The position numbers were made by a program, and so were the translations under genes. Source: Rhodoferax sp. (GTDB lineage Bacteria > Pseudomonadota > Gammaproteobacteria > Burkholderiales > Burkholderiaceae_C). From it: a DNA stretch of 64,000 bases. Under the pieces are notes generated by a model. It did no database searches. It had not been told where the DNA came from and saw only the letters and a list, made by a program, of their open reading frames with translations. Each line of letters begins with the position of its first letter. Positions within the stretch are counted from its first letter, which is position 1. The DNA lies in contig PKWM01000012.1 in assembly GCA_003133245.1 (NCBI GenBank), forward strand, positions 29,699 to 93,698, given 5' to 3'. Positions 44,367 through 54,979 of the stretch are shown piece by piece.

Positions 44367-45308
44367 TTGTTCGCCATTTCCTTTCAATCCGTCTCCAAGG
44401 CCTATCCCGCATTGCGCGGCCCCAAAGGTAGCGCTTTCCTCGCGCTCGACCGTGTCAGCCTGGATATTGAAGAGGGCGAGTTTTTTGGTCTGCTCGGACC
44501 CAACGGTGCTGGCAAAACTACCATGATCAGTATTCTGGCAGGCCTGGCCCGTGCCAGCGCCGGGCAGGTGTCGGTGTTGGGGCACGATGTTCAGCTTGAC
44601 TATGCGCAGGCGCGGCGGGCTCTGGGCGTGGTGCCGCAGGAGCTGGTGTTTGATCCGTTTTTTAACGTCCGTGAATTGCTGCGCTTTCAGTCAGGCTACT
44701 TTGGCCTGAAGAACAATGATGCCTGGATTGATGAATTGCTGGAAAATCTCGGCCTGACTGACAAGGCCGATGCCAATACGCGCGCCCTCTCGGGTGGCAT
44801 GAAGCGCCGCGTGCTGGTGGCGCAGGCGCTGGTGCACAAGCCGCCGGTGATTGTGCTCGATGAGCCCACGGCGGGCGTCGATGTGGAGTTGCGTCAGACA
44901 TTGTGGCAGTTCATCGACAAGCTCAACAAGCAGGGCCACACCGTGCTGCTCACCACCCATTACCTGGAAGAAGCAGAAGCGCTGTGCGGGCGCATTGCCA
45001 TGTTGAAGGCGGGCCGGGTGGTGGCACTCGACAGCACCAGCGAACTGCTCAAGTCGGCGTCCTCCAATGTGTTGCGTTTTAAAGTTGATAGTGAACTGCC
45101 CAGGGCATTGGCCATCAAGGCGCGCATTACCGGGCGTATTGTTCAATTTCCGGCGCACGATGCGCTGGAAATTGAACAATACCTGGCGGGCGTGCGCGAA
45201 GCCGGTCTGGTGGCGCGCGACGTTGAAATCCGAAAAGCCGATCTGGAAGATGTTTTTCTCGACGTGATGAAAAGAAATCATGACCAAGTTGGGGAAATGT
45301 CGGCATGA
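44367..45308 (+). CDS. ABC exporter ATP-binding protein (YadG-like)
   Basis: A 313-residue cytoplasmic ABC ATPase: Walker A GPNGAGKTT, Q loop VPQELVFDPFF, signature ALSGGMKRRVLVAQALVH, Walker B VIVLDEPTAGVD, H loop TTHYLEEAE. The C-terminal 80 residues match the YadG-type extension. With the ABC-2 permease that follows it forms a YadGH-like export pair of unknown substrate; the location after the mla operon is conserved in beta-proteobacteria. TTG 44367, with GGGAA at 44356-44360 upstream, follows the mlaB stop by one base; ATG 44337 inside mlaB is the alternative. Confidence 0.88.
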   Translation: MFAISFQSVSKAYPALRGPKGSAFLALDRVSLDIEEGEFFGLLGPNGAGKTTMISILAGLARASAGQVSVLGHDVQLDYAQARRALGVVPQELVFDPFFNVRELLRFQSGYFGLKNNDAWIDELLENLGLTDKADANTRALSGGMKRRVLVAQALVHKPPVIVLDEPTAGVDVELRQTLWQFIDKLNKQGHTVLLTTHYLEEAEALCGRIAMLKAGRVVALDSTSELLKSASSNVLRFKVDSELPRALAIKARITGRIVQFPAHDALEIEQYLAGVREAGLVARDVEIRKADLEDVFLDVMKRNHDQVGEMSA

Positions 45309-46060
45309 CGGGCTGGCAAACCCTGTTTTACAAAGAAGTGCTGCGCTTCTGGAAAGTTGCTTTTCAGACTATCGCCGGGCCGGTGCTTACGGCCATGCTG
45401 TACTTGTTGATTTTCGGCCATGCCCTGGAGTCGCACGTCAAGGTTTATGACCGAATCAGCTACACCTCTTTTCTGGTGCCGGGTTTGGCCATGATGAGTC
45501 TGCTGCAAAATGCCTTTGCCAACAGTTCATCCTCTTTGATTATGAGCAAGGTGATGGGCAACCTGGTGTTTTTGATGCTCACGCCGCTCTCGTACCTGAA
45601 CTGGTTTGTGGCCTACGTGGGCGCGGCGATGATTCGGGGTTTGATCGTCAGCCTGGGCGTGTTTGCGGTGTCGGCGCTGTTTACCGACGTCAGCTTTGTG
45701 GCGCCGTTGTGGATTGTGAGCTTTGCTGTCATGGGTGCCGCATTGATGGGTGCATTGGGGCTGATCGCCGGTTTGTGGGCCGACAAGTTTGATCAGTTGG
45801 CCGCTTTTCAAAATTTTATCGTCATGCCCATGACTTTTTTGAGTGGTGTGTTTTACTCGATCCATTCACTGCCACCGTTTTGGCAAAATGTAAGTAACCT
45901 GAACCCGTTTTTCTACATGATTGATGGTTTTCGCTATGGTTTTTTTGGCGTCAGTGATGTATCCCCCTGGTTAAGCTTGGGCATTGTCGGCGCGGTGCTA
46001 CTCCCGGTGAGTGTGCTGGCGGTGCTGCTGCTGCGTAGCGGCTACAAAATTCGCGGTTGA
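45305..46060 (+). CDS. ABC-2 type permease (YadH-like)
   Basis: A 251-residue inner-membrane protein with about six helices. Blocks YTSFLVPGLAMMSLLQNAFA, VIPMTFLSGVFYSIHSLP-like (FIVMPMTFLSGVFYSI) and NPFFYMIDGFRYGFFG match the YadH/ABC-2 permease group. It overlaps its ATPase gene by 4 bases and is followed by ibaG. Export substrate unknown; with the Mla genes next to it a role in envelope composition is plausible but unproven. Confidence 0.88.
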   Translation: MTGWQTLFYKEVLRFWKVAFQTIAGPVLTAMLYLLIFGHALESHVKVYDRISYTSFLVPGLAMMSLLQNAFANSSSSLIMSKVMGNLVFLMLTPLSYLNWFVAYVGAAMIRGLIVSLGVFAVSALFTDVSFVAPLWIVSFAVMGAALMGALGLIAGLWADKFDQLAAFQNFIVMPMTFLSGVFYSIHSLPPFWQNVSNLNPFFYMIDGFRYGFFGVSDVSPWLSLGIVGAVLLPVSVLAVLLLRSGYKIRG

Positions 46061-46090
46061 TGCGCCTTTTTATTATTTTGGAATATTGAT

Positions 46091-46333
46091 ATGACTGCAG
46101 ACGAAATTAAAGGCATCATTGCCACCGCTTTGCGCTGCGAGCACATCGAGCTCACAGGTGACGGCCAGCATTGGTACGCCATCATTGTGTCGAGCGAGTT
46201 TGAAGGCCTTCGCTCCATCGCTCGCCACCAACGGGTCTACGCCACGCTGGGTGGCAAAGTGGACAGCGGTGAAGTGCATGCGCTGTCGATGCAAACCTAT
46301 ACACCGGCTGAATGGACGGCACTACAGGCCTGA
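46091..46333 (+). CDS. ibaG: BolA-family acid-stress protein IbaG
   Basis: An 80-residue BolA/IbaG protein, which partners monothiol glutaredoxins in iron-sulfur handling. The fold blocks ([40 protein letters not shown] with the conserved His, [19 protein letters not shown]) match IbaG (YrbA). It directly precedes murA, a conserved pairing from E. coli to beta-proteobacteria; start 30 bases after the permease gene. Confidence 0.93.
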   Translation: MTADEIKGIIATALRCEHIELTGDGQHWYAIIVSSEFEGLRSIARHQRVYATLGGKVDSGEVHALSMQTYTPAEWTALQA

Positions 46334-46337
46334 ACGC

Positions 46338-47603
<1,266 letters not shown>

Positions 47604-47614
47604 ACTGACTCAAC

Positions 47615-48256
47615 ATGATTACCATCGCACTTTCCAAAGGCCGCATCTTCGAGGAAACCTTGCCGCTGCTCAAAGCCGCGGGCATTGAAGTGCTGGAAGA
47701 CCCCGAGAAATCGCGCAAGCTCATTCTCAGCACCAACCAGCCCAATGTGCGCGTGCTGGTGGTGCGCGCCAGCGATGTGCCGACCTACGTGCAATACGGC
47801 GGGGCTGATCTGGGCATTACCGGTAAAGACACGTTGCTCGAGCATGGCAGTGACGGTCTCTATCAACCTTTGGATCTGCAAATCGCCAAGTGCCGTATCA
47901 GCGTGGCGGTACGGGCTGATTTTGACTACGCCTCAGCCGTCAAAAAAGGCTCGCGCCTGACGGTGGCTACCAAATATGTCGCGATTTCGCGAGAATTTTT
48001 TGCTTCCAAAGGCGTGCATGTGGATTTGATCAAGCTCTACGGCAGCATGGAACTTGCCCCCCTGGTGGGTCTGGCCGATGCCATTGTTGATCTGGTTTCC
48101 ACTGGCAACACACTCAAGGCCAATCACCTGGTTGAGGTCGAGAGAATCATGGACATCAGCTCGCGCCTTATCGTCAACCAGGCCGCGCTTAAACTCAAGC
48201 AGGTGCCGATCCGCAGCATCATCGATGCCTTTGCGGCGGCGGTGGGGAAGTCATGA
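47615..48256 (+). CDS. hisG: ATP phosphoribosyltransferase, short form
   Basis: A 213-residue catalytic subunit of the short HisG type that starts histidine biosynthesis from ATP and PRPP. The PRPP-binding block [18 protein letters not shown] is present, but the C-terminal regulatory domain of the long form is absent, so a separate HisZ regulatory subunit is needed; no hisZ is in the window. ATG 47615 follows murA by 11 bases; its stop overlaps the hisD ATG by 4 bases. Confidence 0.96.
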   Translation: MITIALSKGRIFEETLPLLKAAGIEVLEDPEKSRKLILSTNQPNVRVLVVRASDVPTYVQYGGADLGITGKDTLLEHGSDGLYQPLDLQIAKCRISVAVRADFDYASAVKKGSRLTVATKYVAISREFFASKGVHVDLIKLYGSMELAPLVGLADAIVDLVSTGNTLKANHLVEVERIMDISSRLIVNQAALKLKQVPIRSIIDAFAAAVGKS

Positions 48257-49569
48257 CTTTTACCGCTACTCCCGCCCGCCTGTCAACCGCCAGCAGCACA
48301 TTTGATGCCCTGTTCAAGGCGCGCCTGCATTGGTCGGCGGCGGCTGATGCTGCCATCGAGCAGCGCGTGGCCGAGATTCTGGCCGATGTGCGCGAGCGCG
48401 GTGATGCGGCGCTGCTGCAATACACCGAGCGTTTTGACGGTTTGAGGGCCAAAGCGATGACCGAGCTGGAACTGACGCAGGCCGAGCTGAAGGCAGCGTT
48501 CAAGGCCATTCCCGTTGCGCAGCGCGATGCCCTGCAAGCGGCAGCCCAGCGCGTGCGCAGCTACCATGAGGCGCAGAAAAAAGCCAGCGGCGAGAGCTGG
48601 AGTTACCACGACGCTGATGGCACCTTGTTGGGGCAAAAAGTCACGCCACTGGACCGAGTCGGCATTTATGTGCCAGGCGGCAAGGCGGCGTATCCGTCGT
48701 CAGTGCTGATGAACGCCATTCCCGCGCACGTCGCCGGGGTGGGTGAAATCATCATGGTGGTGCCCACGCCACGGGGTGAAAAGAACGCGCTGGTGCTGGC
48801 TGCTGCTTATGTCGCTGGCGTCACCCGGGCTTTCACCGTTGGTGGTGCGCAAGCGGTAGCTGCTCTGGCTTTTGGCACCGCCACCATCCCGAAGGTGGAC
48901 AAGATCACCGGCCCTGGCAACGCTTATGTCGCTGCCGCCAAGCGGCGCGTGTTTGGCACCGTGGGCATCGACATGATTGCGGGCCCCAGTGAAATTCTGG
49001 TGCTGGCCGATGGCAGCACGCCGCCTGATTGGGTGGCAATGGATTTGTTCAGCCAGGCCGAGCACGACGAGCTGGCGCAAAGCATTCTGTTGTGCCCTGA
49101 CCTGGCTTATATCGACCAGGTGCAAGCCGCCATCAACCGTTTGCTGCCCGATATGCCCCGGCGCGAGATCATCGCCAAATCCCTCAATGGGCGCGGTGCC
49201 TTGATCCACACCCGCAGCATGGAAGAGGCTTGCGCCATCAGCAACCAAATCGCGCCGGAACATCTGGAGGTCAGCAGCCACGAGCCACACCGTTGGGAGC
49301 CGCTGCTCAAACACGCGGGTGCCATTTTTCTGGGTGCCTTTACCAGTGAGTCGCTGGGCGACTACTGCGCCGGCCCGAATCACGTGCTGCCGACCAGCGG
49401 CACGGCGCGTTTTAGCTCGCCCCTGGGTGTCTATGACTTCCAGAAGCGCAGCAGCCTGATTGAAGTGAGTGAAGCCGGAGCCCAAACCCTGGGCCAAATT
49501 GCCTCGGTGCTGGCGCACGGTGAGGGACTGCAAGCCCATGCGCAGGCGGCGGAGATGCGGTTGCGTTGA
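48253..49569 (+). CDS. hisD: Histidinol dehydrogenase
   Basis: A 438-residue Zn enzyme for the last two steps of histidine synthesis. Blocks: [24 protein letters not shown] ([20 protein letters not shown]), [28 protein letters not shown], and zinc/catalytic residues in SQAEHDE and [10 protein letters not shown]. The final 43 codons (from 49438) recur, diverged, at 50779-50907. The gene is intact but separated from hisC by a 2.7-kb accessory segment, although the two are adjacent in most relatives. Confidence 0.96.
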   Translation: MTFTATPARLSTASSTFDALFKARLHWSAAADAAIEQRVAEILADVRERGDAALLQYTERFDGLRAKAMTELELTQAELKAAFKAIPVAQRDALQAAAQRVRSYHEAQKKASGESWSYHDADGTLLGQKVTPLDRVGIYVPGGKAAYPSSVLMNAIPAHVAGVGEIIMVVPTPRGEKNALVLAAAYVAGVTRAFTVGGAQAVAALAFGTATIPKVDKITGPGNAYVAAAKRRVFGTVGIDMIAGPSEILVLADGSTPPDWVAMDLFSQAEHDELAQSILLCPDLAYIDQVQAAINRLLPDMPRREIIAKSLNGRGALIHTRSMEEACAISNQIAPEHLEVSSHEPHRWEPLLKHAGAIFLGAFTSESLGDYCAGPNHVLPTSGTARFSSPLGVYDFQKRSSLIEVSEAGAQTLGQIASVLAHGEGLQAHAQAAEMRLR

Positions 49570-49603
49570 CGTCCCTAGCCCCAAAAACCGACGGTGCCAA
49601 CAG

Positions 49604-49987
49604 TCATTTCGTCGAGCTGGCTCCCGGACGACTATTTCCGAAAATCATCGACTCGCTGCGTTTTGTTTGGACTTTCTGTACCTCATCAAGGCCTACCCGT
49701 GAACCAGGCGACGCACTTCGAAGGTGCATGTTTGCAAAGATTCCGTTGGCAATTCCAACCAGGGAAAGCAATCCCAATGGCCTAATTAATTGCTCTATCA
49801 AACGTCTTTTCCAGACGGTCGGTGCAGTCTCAAACACGTTCCCAACCAATTGTGAAAGCGTGCGACTTTTTGTGACCGGTGGCGCCGATTGGTACCCCTC
49901 AGCAACCAACTGTTCAATCGGAATTTCTGGACCTGGAAGCGTCGACTGGACCGATGTATGGATTTCTATCTTTTTATTCATGTTCAT
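49604..49987 (-). CDS. Unknown protein, paralogue of the 3005-3529 gene
   Basis: A 127-residue protein whose core (EIPIEQLVAEGYQSAPPV, TLSQLVGNVFETAPTVWKRR, LIEQLIRPLGLLSLVGIANG) matches the 3005 gene product residue by residue across about 80 positions. It lacks the C-terminal part with the membrane segment and basic end; after LDEVQKV the sequence differs and stops at 49604, 35 bases from hisD. So it is shorter, likely truncated when this island was joined to hisD. GGAGAAG at 49993-49999 on the minus strand sets ATG 49987. Function unknown. Confidence 0.6.
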   Translation of the reverse strand: MNMNKKIEIHTSVQSTLPGPEIPIEQLVAEGYQSAPPVTKSRTLSQLVGNVFETAPTVWKRRLIEQLIRPLGLLSLVGIANGIFANMHLRSASPGSRVGLDEVQKVQTKRSESMIFGNSRPGASSTK

Positions 49988-50305
49988 TGAGTCTTCTCCA
50001 AACTTTTTATTGTTCCCGAACACCCTCGGACTTCATAGTTCTCGAACCGAAGGATTTTCAGTGTCAGGACTGCACATAAATTCGAGGTTGGGAAACGTGA
50101 AGCAAAGGTAAACTTTGTTCTTTTGAAAGAGTCTTTCAGGTCAAGCCTGATTTCAGTTTGTCACGCATGCTGACAACCATCAAAGTGACCCTACTCTTTT
50201 CGTGGTTGAGATCAAGGTCGGCGTTGCAAACACCGAGCATTCTGCCAAGATAAGTACTGCAAGGTCGTATTTCCGACTTTGCATTCAACTAAGAAGGGGA
50301 AAATA
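49988..50305. other. Divergent intergenic region in the hisD-hisC island
   Basis: About 318 bases between the two divergent island genes. AT-rich, with the ribosome sites of both genes at the ends (GGAGAAG on the minus strand; AGAAGGGGA before 50306). I see no gene, tRNA or clear palindrome. Confidence 0.5.
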
Positions 50306-50758
50306 ATGCTTAACCGACACATTGCTTTGACAAAACAGCTTCTTGCCATCTCCCTGTTTGTGATAGCCGGGAGCGCGAGTGTGGTCTATGCCGCCGACAT
50401 CGTCACATTTACCGGGAAGCTCTCCGGCGCCGCCGAGGTGCCTCCAAACTCAAGCCAGGGCACAGGAACCGTTGAGGCAACACTCAACAGGGAAACCAAC
50501 GAGTTGAAATGGAAAGTGGTCTATTCCGGTCTTACCGGCCCTGCTGGCGCGGGGCACTTCCATGGGCCTGCTATTGTGGGTCAAAAGGCCGGAGTCGTCC
50601 TGGGGTTCAAAGGCAGTGTAGAGAGCCCCATCAGCGGCGAAGCCACAATTACCCCTGAGCAAGCCAAAGATGTTTCGGCCGGCAAGTGGTACGTGAATTT
50701 GCACACCAAGGACAACCCAGGAGGAGAAATTCGTGCTCAGGTAACGCCAGCGAACTAG
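50306..50758 (+). CDS. Exported CHRD-domain protein
   Basis: A 150-residue protein with a Sec signal peptide (LTKQLLAISLFVIAGSASVV, cleaved near VYAA) and one CHRD domain: FTGKLSGAAEVPPNSSQGTG, then AGHFHGPAIVGQKAGVVLGF with the conserved His pair, ending NLHTKDNPGGEIRAQV. CHRD domains are beta-rich extracytoplasmic modules named after Chordin; their bacterial role is unclear, likely binding or structural. ATG 50306 has AGAAGGGGA at 50293-50301. It lies in the island between the paralogue gene and the second hisD 3' end. Confidence 0.85.
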   Translation: MLNRHIALTKQLLAISLFVIAGSASVVYAADIVTFTGKLSGAAEVPPNSSQGTGTVEATLNRETNELKWKVVYSGLTGPAGAGHFHGPAIVGQKAGVVLGFKGSVESPISGEATITPEQAKDVSAGKWYVNLHTKDNPGGEIRAQVTPAN

Positions 50759-50778
50759 CCTGACTGACAAGCCATAAA

Positions 50779-50907
50779 AAGCGCAGCAACTTGATTGAAG
50801 TGAGTGAGGTCGGCGCTAAAACGCTGGGCCGCACTGCCTCGGTGCTGGCGCACGGTAAGGGCCTGCAAGCCCATGCGCTGGCGGCGGAGATGCGGTTAAA
50901 AAAATAG
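50779..50907 (+). pseudogene. Second, diverged copy of the hisD 3' end
   Basis: 129 bases code for 42 residues ([18 protein letters not shown], then [20 protein letters not shown]) and a stop, closely matching hisD's own final residues ([18 protein letters not shown], then [20 protein letters not shown]). The frame and stop are kept, but about nine residues and many silent bases differ. It is a fragment without a start. It marks the right border of the 49570-50778 insert as a direct repeat of the true hisD end. Confidence 0.85.
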
Positions 50908-50909
50908 AA

Positions 50910-50946
50910 ATTTGCTATTTCAAGATTGAATCTTGAAATAGCAAAT
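50910..50946. repeat. Perfect 18-bp inverted repeat with 1-base centre
   Basis: ATTTGCTATTTCAAGATT, G, and its exact complement form a 37-base palindrome just after the hisD copy. It is AT-rich, unlike its surroundings, and the truncated ATPase reading frame starts at its right edge. It could act as a terminator stem or mark a recombination end. Confidence 0.85.
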
Positions 50947-51472
50947 CATTGATGAAGCCCAACGGGTGCCGCATTTGCTGTCCTACATCCAGACGGCGGT
51001 GGCCAGCTTCATCGTCAAACGTATCGCACCTTATCACCGCAACTTTGGCAAACGCCTGGTCAAGGCACCCAAGCTGTATTTTCTCGACACCGGCTTGTGC
51101 GCCTGGTTATTGGGAATAAGCTCCGAGCGCGACCTGCAAACCCACTATGCGCGCGGTGCCTTGTTTGAGACCTGGGCGGTCACTGAAGCGCTCAAATGGC
51201 GGGCGGTGCGAGGCCATGCCCAGCCCCTGTATTTCTGGCGTGACAACATCGGCAATGAAATCGATTTATTGCTGGAGCAAGACGGTGGTATCACACTGGT
51301 CGAGGTCAAGTCCGGCCAGACCTTTCTACCCGGTTGGCTGCAAAGCCTGAAAACCGTGCAGCGCCACATGGCCCAGCCCACGCGCAACGCGGTGCTTTAC
51401 GGCGGCGATCTGAGCGCCCGCCGCACCGATGCGGAGCTGGTGGGTTGGCGTGATGTGGTGCTGGCTGGGTGA
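50942..51472 (+). pseudogene. AAA/DUF4143 ATPase remnant with internal deletion
   Basis: The readable frame starts after a TAG at 50939 and enters at the Walker B region IIDEAQRVPHLLSYIQ of an AAA_14-type ATPase, then moves straight to the DUF4143 C-terminal domain (IAPYHRNFGKRLVKAPKLYF, LDTGLCAWLLGI, GALFETWAVTEALK, IDLLLEQDGGITLVEVKSG). The P-loop half is gone, and the roughly 200 residues that normally separate Walker B from PYHRN are missing. A GTG at 50966 could start a 168-residue product, but it could not bind ATP. So it is a broken gene. Confidence 0.75.
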
Positions 51473-51930
51473 GCTATACCGTGCGATGCACAAGGCGATC
51501 CCCCTGGTCAATTTGGTGGCCCAATACTTCCTCGTGAGTTTCCCACTTCAAGAGAATAAGCAGAGGCATATGCCCGAAGCGGAAATACAAATGACGCAAC
51601 TTGTCGCTACAAAGCTTTCATTCAAAGCCCAAAGGAAATTTGGGCTTTGAACGTAAAGTCACGGCGTGATTTGAGGGAGGGATATCACCTATGGAGCATC
51701 TCTTGTTACGCGCAGTCCTCTCTTGGTTTGTATGGAAGAATGACTCGCAAGGGATTTCTGTGCGCTGAATGGATACAAGCGACTTTGATCGGCATAGTCG
51801 TTGATATGAGATTTTGATAAGAATTGAGGTGTTTCAACTCTATGGCCAGGTGCCTAATTGGCTACCGGCTACCGGACATTCATGACCGATTGCTTCTGGT
51901 CGAAACCGGGTTTTCCCTTGGTCTAAATCA
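51473..51930. other. Gene-poor stretch in the hisD-hisC island
   Basis: About 460 bases without a supported gene. It holds a strong hairpin, TTCAAAGCCCAAA at 51621-51633 pairing perfectly with 51639-51651 around GGAAA. A 25-codon frame from ATG 51692 follows a GAGGGAGGG sequence but has no other support. Base composition is lower in GC than in the his genes. Confidence 0.5.
51621..51651. terminator. 13-bp perfect hairpin
   Basis: TTCAAAGCCCAAA pairs with its exact complement around the loop GGAAA. There is no T-run, but the AT ends and stability could stop a transcript coming from the upstream remnant gene. Alternatively a small repeat. Confidence 0.4.
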
Positions 51931-52271
51931 TCACCTCATAGCCGACCGGTCAAGGCCGTTGTTGTCCACCGTCTGCTGCACCACCACTTTGTCCTGCGCA
52001 ATGATCTTGCGGAAGGGTTCGCTGGTGCTGGCCCAATCCACCACATCGACGCGAATGGGCAGGTCGGAGGTGTCGAAGGCCTCGCTGATGTTGGCCAGTT
52101 TATCAAGCGACAAGGGCGCTGGTGTGATCAGGGCCAGGTCGAGGTCGGAGTACGGCTTGGCGCAGTGCCTGGCGCGCGAGCCAAAGGCCCATACCTCCAG
52201 CGTGGGCCTGGCGGAAGGCCTCGTTCCAATTGGTCGACGGCATTGCTGAGGGGCGTGTAGTCAAGAGACAT
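51931..52271 (-). pseudogene. Fused remnant of a HEPN/MNT (HepT-MntA type) toxin-antitoxin pair
   Basis: On the minus strand ATG 52271 opens MSLDYTPLSNAVDQLERGL, the typical N-terminus of HEPN proteins of the HI0074/HepT kind. After about 19 codons a different frame takes over with the minimal nucleotidyltransferase core LEVWAFGSRARHCAKPYSDL, DLALI, then VDVVDWASTSEPFRKII and a stop at 51931. The GSxR...DxD active-site pattern is complete, but its N-terminus and most of the HEPN gene are deleted. In intact systems the MNT antitoxin AMPylates and silences the HEPN ribonuclease. Here neither can work. Confidence 0.75.
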
Positions 52272-52334
52272 GGTGTGGCGCAGTGAACTGGCGTAAATAT
52301 AGGCAGCCACGGGAGCAGCATGTAAACTGTCGCT

Positions 52335-53441
52335 GTGAAAAATAATTCCGCGATTTCCCGCATCCGCCAGGACGTGCAATCCATGCACGCTTACGCCATC
52401 CAGGATTCCAACGGCATGGTCAAGCTCGATGCCATGGAGAATCCGCATCGCCTGCCACTCGAACTACAGGCTAAACTGGGTCAGCGCCTGGGCACGTTGG
52501 CGCTGAATCGCTATCCTGATAACCGCGTCAATGTCTTGCGCCAGGCGTTGGCCCGCTACACCGGCATGCCCGCGGGTTTTGACCTGATGCTGGGCAACGG
52601 CTCGGATGAGTTGATAGGCCTGCTGGCGTTGGCCTGCGATGTGCCGCCCGGCGTCGGCAACGACTTCAGGCCAGCCAGCGTGCTCGCCCCGGTGCCCGGT
52701 TTTGTGATGTACGCGATGAGCGCTGCCTTGCAAGGGCTGGCGTTTCATGGCGTGGCGCTCACTGAAGATTTCGAGCTGGACGAGGCCGCCATGCTGGCCG
52801 CTATTGGCGAGCACCAGCCAGCCATCACTTACCTGGCTTATCCCAACAACCCCACCGCCAATCTGTGGGACGACGCCGTGATGGAACGCATCATCAATGC
52901 TGCGGGCGAGCAGGGAGGCTTGGTGGTGATCGACGAGGCTTATCAACCGTTTTCCAGCAAGAGCTACCTTGATGACCGGCTGGCGCGTCACAGCCATGTG
53001 CTGCTGCTGCGTACCCTCAGCAAATTCGGCCTGGCCGGTGTGCGCCTGGGTTACCTGATGGGCCCAAGTGCATTGATTGCCGAGATCGACAAGGTGCGTC
53101 CACCCTACAACGTGAGCGTGCTGAACTGCGAGTGCGCGCTCTTTGCGCTCGAACATAAAGATATTTTTGCGGCGCAAGCCTTGGATTTGCGCCAGCAGCG
53201 TGCTATAGTTTTGAAAGCTTTGGCGATTTTGCCAGGTGTCCGTGCCTACCCCAGTGAGGCCAATATGATCCTGGTGCGTGTGCCCGATGCCGTAAAAACT
53301 TTTGCCGGTATGAAATTTCGCAAGGTGCTCGTTAAAAACGTTTCTGCAATGCATCCGCTGCTGGCCAATTGCCTGCGTCTGACGGTGGGTACATCTGATG
53401 AAAATCAGCAAATGCTGGGGGCTCTGCGAGAGTGTCTTTGA
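52335..53441 (+). CDS. hisC: Histidinol-phosphate aminotransferase
   Basis: A 368-residue PLP enzyme (fold type I) that transaminates imidazole-acetol phosphate. The PLP Lys is in [23 protein letters not shown] and [10 protein letters not shown] are the other core blocks. GTG 52335 is the first plausible start; no strong ribosome site is seen. In relatives hisC follows hisD; here it is the first gene after the accessory island, so it may need its own promoter. hisB overlaps slightly upstream in another frame, with its real start at 53486. Confidence 0.94.
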   Translation: MKNNSAISRIRQDVQSMHAYAIQDSNGMVKLDAMENPHRLPLELQAKLGQRLGTLALNRYPDNRVNVLRQALARYTGMPAGFDLMLGNGSDELIGLLALACDVPPGVGNDFRPASVLAPVPGFVMYAMSAALQGLAFHGVALTEDFELDEAAMLAAIGEHQPAITYLAYPNNPTANLWDDAVMERIINAAGEQGGLVVIDEAYQPFSSKSYLDDRLARHSHVLLLRTLSKFGLAGVRLGYLMGPSALIAEIDKVRPPYNVSVLNCECALFALEHKDIFAAQALDLRQQRAIVLKALAILPGVRAYPSEANMILVRVPDAVKTFAGMKFRKVLVKNVSAMHPLLANCLRLTVGTSDENQQMLGALRECL

Positions 53442-53485
53442 AAGAACCCGGTCAATGCCACAAATTTGACGTTAATATTCGCACC

Positions 53486-54100
53486 ATGTCCAAGCCCATT
53501 GATTCAGTGCCTGCGCGCACCGCTGAAGTTGTCCGCAACACCGCCGAGACAAAAATTACTGTCAAGCTCAATCTGGATGGCAGCGGCAAAGCCAGTCTGC
53601 ACACCGGCATTGGTTTTTTTGATCATATGCTCGATCAGATCGCCCGCCATGCCATGCTCGATCTCAAGATTGAAGCGGCTGGCGACTTGCACATTGATGG
53701 CCACCACACGGTGGAAGATGTGGGCATTGCCTTGGGTCAGGCGATGCACCAGGCGGTGGGCGACAAAAAAGGCATTCGCCGTTATGGCCACGCTTATGTG
53801 CCGTTGGATGAAGCCTTGTCGCGTGTGGTGATTGATTTTTCCGGCCGCCCGGGTCTGGTGATGAACGTGCCGTTCAAGACCGGCATGATTGGCGCCTTTG
53901 ACAGCCAACTCACGCATGAGTTTTTCCAGGGCTTTGTGAACCACGCTTTTGTCACCCTGCACATCGACAACCTCAAAGGCGAAAATGCGCACCACCAGGC
54001 CGAGAGCGTGTTCAAGGCCTTTGCCCGCGCCTTGCGCAGTGCGCTGGAACTCGATCCGCGCGCTTTGGGAACTGTCCCTTCGACCAAAGGAACGCTCTAA
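53486..54100 (+). CDS. hisB: Imidazoleglycerol-phosphate dehydratase
   Basis: A 204-residue monofunctional HisB (no phosphatase domain) that dehydrates imidazoleglycerol phosphate. Metal-binding HHTVED (in [18 protein letters not shown]) and HHQAES are present, with GFFDHML and [14 protein letters not shown] 53486 ([16 protein letters not shown]) is the family start; the frame is open upstream to 53432. Follows hisC by 44 bases. Confidence 0.95.
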   Translation: MSKPIDSVPARTAEVVRNTAETKITVKLNLDGSGKASLHTGIGFFDHMLDQIARHAMLDLKIEAAGDLHIDGHHTVEDVGIALGQAMHQAVGDKKGIRRYGHAYVPLDEALSRVVIDFSGRPGLVMNVPFKTGMIGAFDSQLTHEFFQGFVNHAFVTLHIDNLKGENAHHQAESVFKAFARALRSALELDPRALGTVPSTKGTL

Positions 54101-54150
54101 AGTCATTTGTCAATTAGGCTTGTGGCCCAGCGGATAATGCGTCGGCAGAT

Positions 54151-54834
54151 ATGAATTCAACGATGAGCAGAGTGGGTAACAAAACGGTTGCCGTAGTCGA
54201 TTACGGCATGGGCAATTTGCGCTCGGTCTCGCAGGCCGTGCAGGCGGCGGCAGTTGACAGCGGCTACCGGGTGATCATCACCTCCAATCCCGATGAGGTT
54301 CGCAAGGCTGAGCGCGTCGTGCTGCCGGGCCAGGGTGCCATGCCCGATTGCATGCGCGAGCTGCGTGAATCAGGCTTAAAAGAATCGGTGCTGGAGGCCG
54401 CTCATAGCAAACCACTGTTTGGCGTCTGTGTCGGTATGCAAATGCTGCTTGACCACAGCGCCGAGGGCGATACGCCGGGCCTGGGCTTGCTTCATGGCGA
54501 AGTGCTCAAGTTCGAGCTGGCGGGCCAGTTGCAGCCGGACGGTAGTCGCTACAAGGTGCCGCAAATGGGCTGGAACCAGGTCTGGCGCAATAACCACGGC
54601 GGCTCGCCGCACCCGGTGTGGGGCGATGTGCCCGACGGCAGCTACTTCTATTTTGTACACAGTTTTTACGCCCAACCGTCTGATGCGCGCCACAGCATCG
54701 GCGAGACTGACTATGGCAGTCGTTTTAGTTCGGCGATTGCGCGCGATAATATTTTCGCCACCCAATTCCACCCCGAAAAAAGTTCTGACCACGGCCTTGC
54801 CCTGTACCGCAACTTCCTCTGCTGGAACCCTTGA
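54151..54834 (+). CDS. hisH: Imidazole glycerol phosphate synthase, glutaminase subunit
   Basis: A 227-residue class I amidotransferase that gives ammonia to HisF. Catalytic Cys in [11 protein letters not shown], His and Glu in ATQFHPEKS, and the N-terminal [14 protein letters not shown] 54151 is 50 bases after hisB. A 145-base gap with a weak inverted repeat (TCCATCTCT at 54837 and AGAGATGGA near 54927) separates it from hisA. Confidence 0.95.
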   Translation: MNSTMSRVGNKTVAVVDYGMGNLRSVSQAVQAAAVDSGYRVIITSNPDEVRKAERVVLPGQGAMPDCMRELRESGLKESVLEAAHSKPLFGVCVGMQMLLDHSAEGDTPGLGLLHGEVLKFELAGQLQPDGSRYKVPQMGWNQVWRNNHGGSPHPVWGDVPDGSYFYFVHSFYAQPSDARHSIGETDYGSRFSSAIARDNIFATQFHPEKSSDHGLALYRNFLCWNP

Positions 54835-54979
54835 ATCCATCTCTACTTCAATGCGATACGTCGTTGCACTGCCATGCCGCACTAAAGTGCTGTCTGCGTC
54901 GGCGCGTCTGGTCTCCCATCGAATCAGAGATGGAATAGACCTTTTTTAGCCTCTTTCCCTCCACCACTTCTGAAGCATC

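Noticed and set aside
51692..51769. 25-codon frame from ATG 51692 after a GAGGGAGGG ribosome-like site
   Set aside because: Good site but no homology, no conserved neighbour and surrounding DNA is decayed.
54835..54979. Terminator or attenuator between hisH and hisA
   Set aside because: Only a 9-bp inverted pair with an 80-base loop was found; too weak to call.
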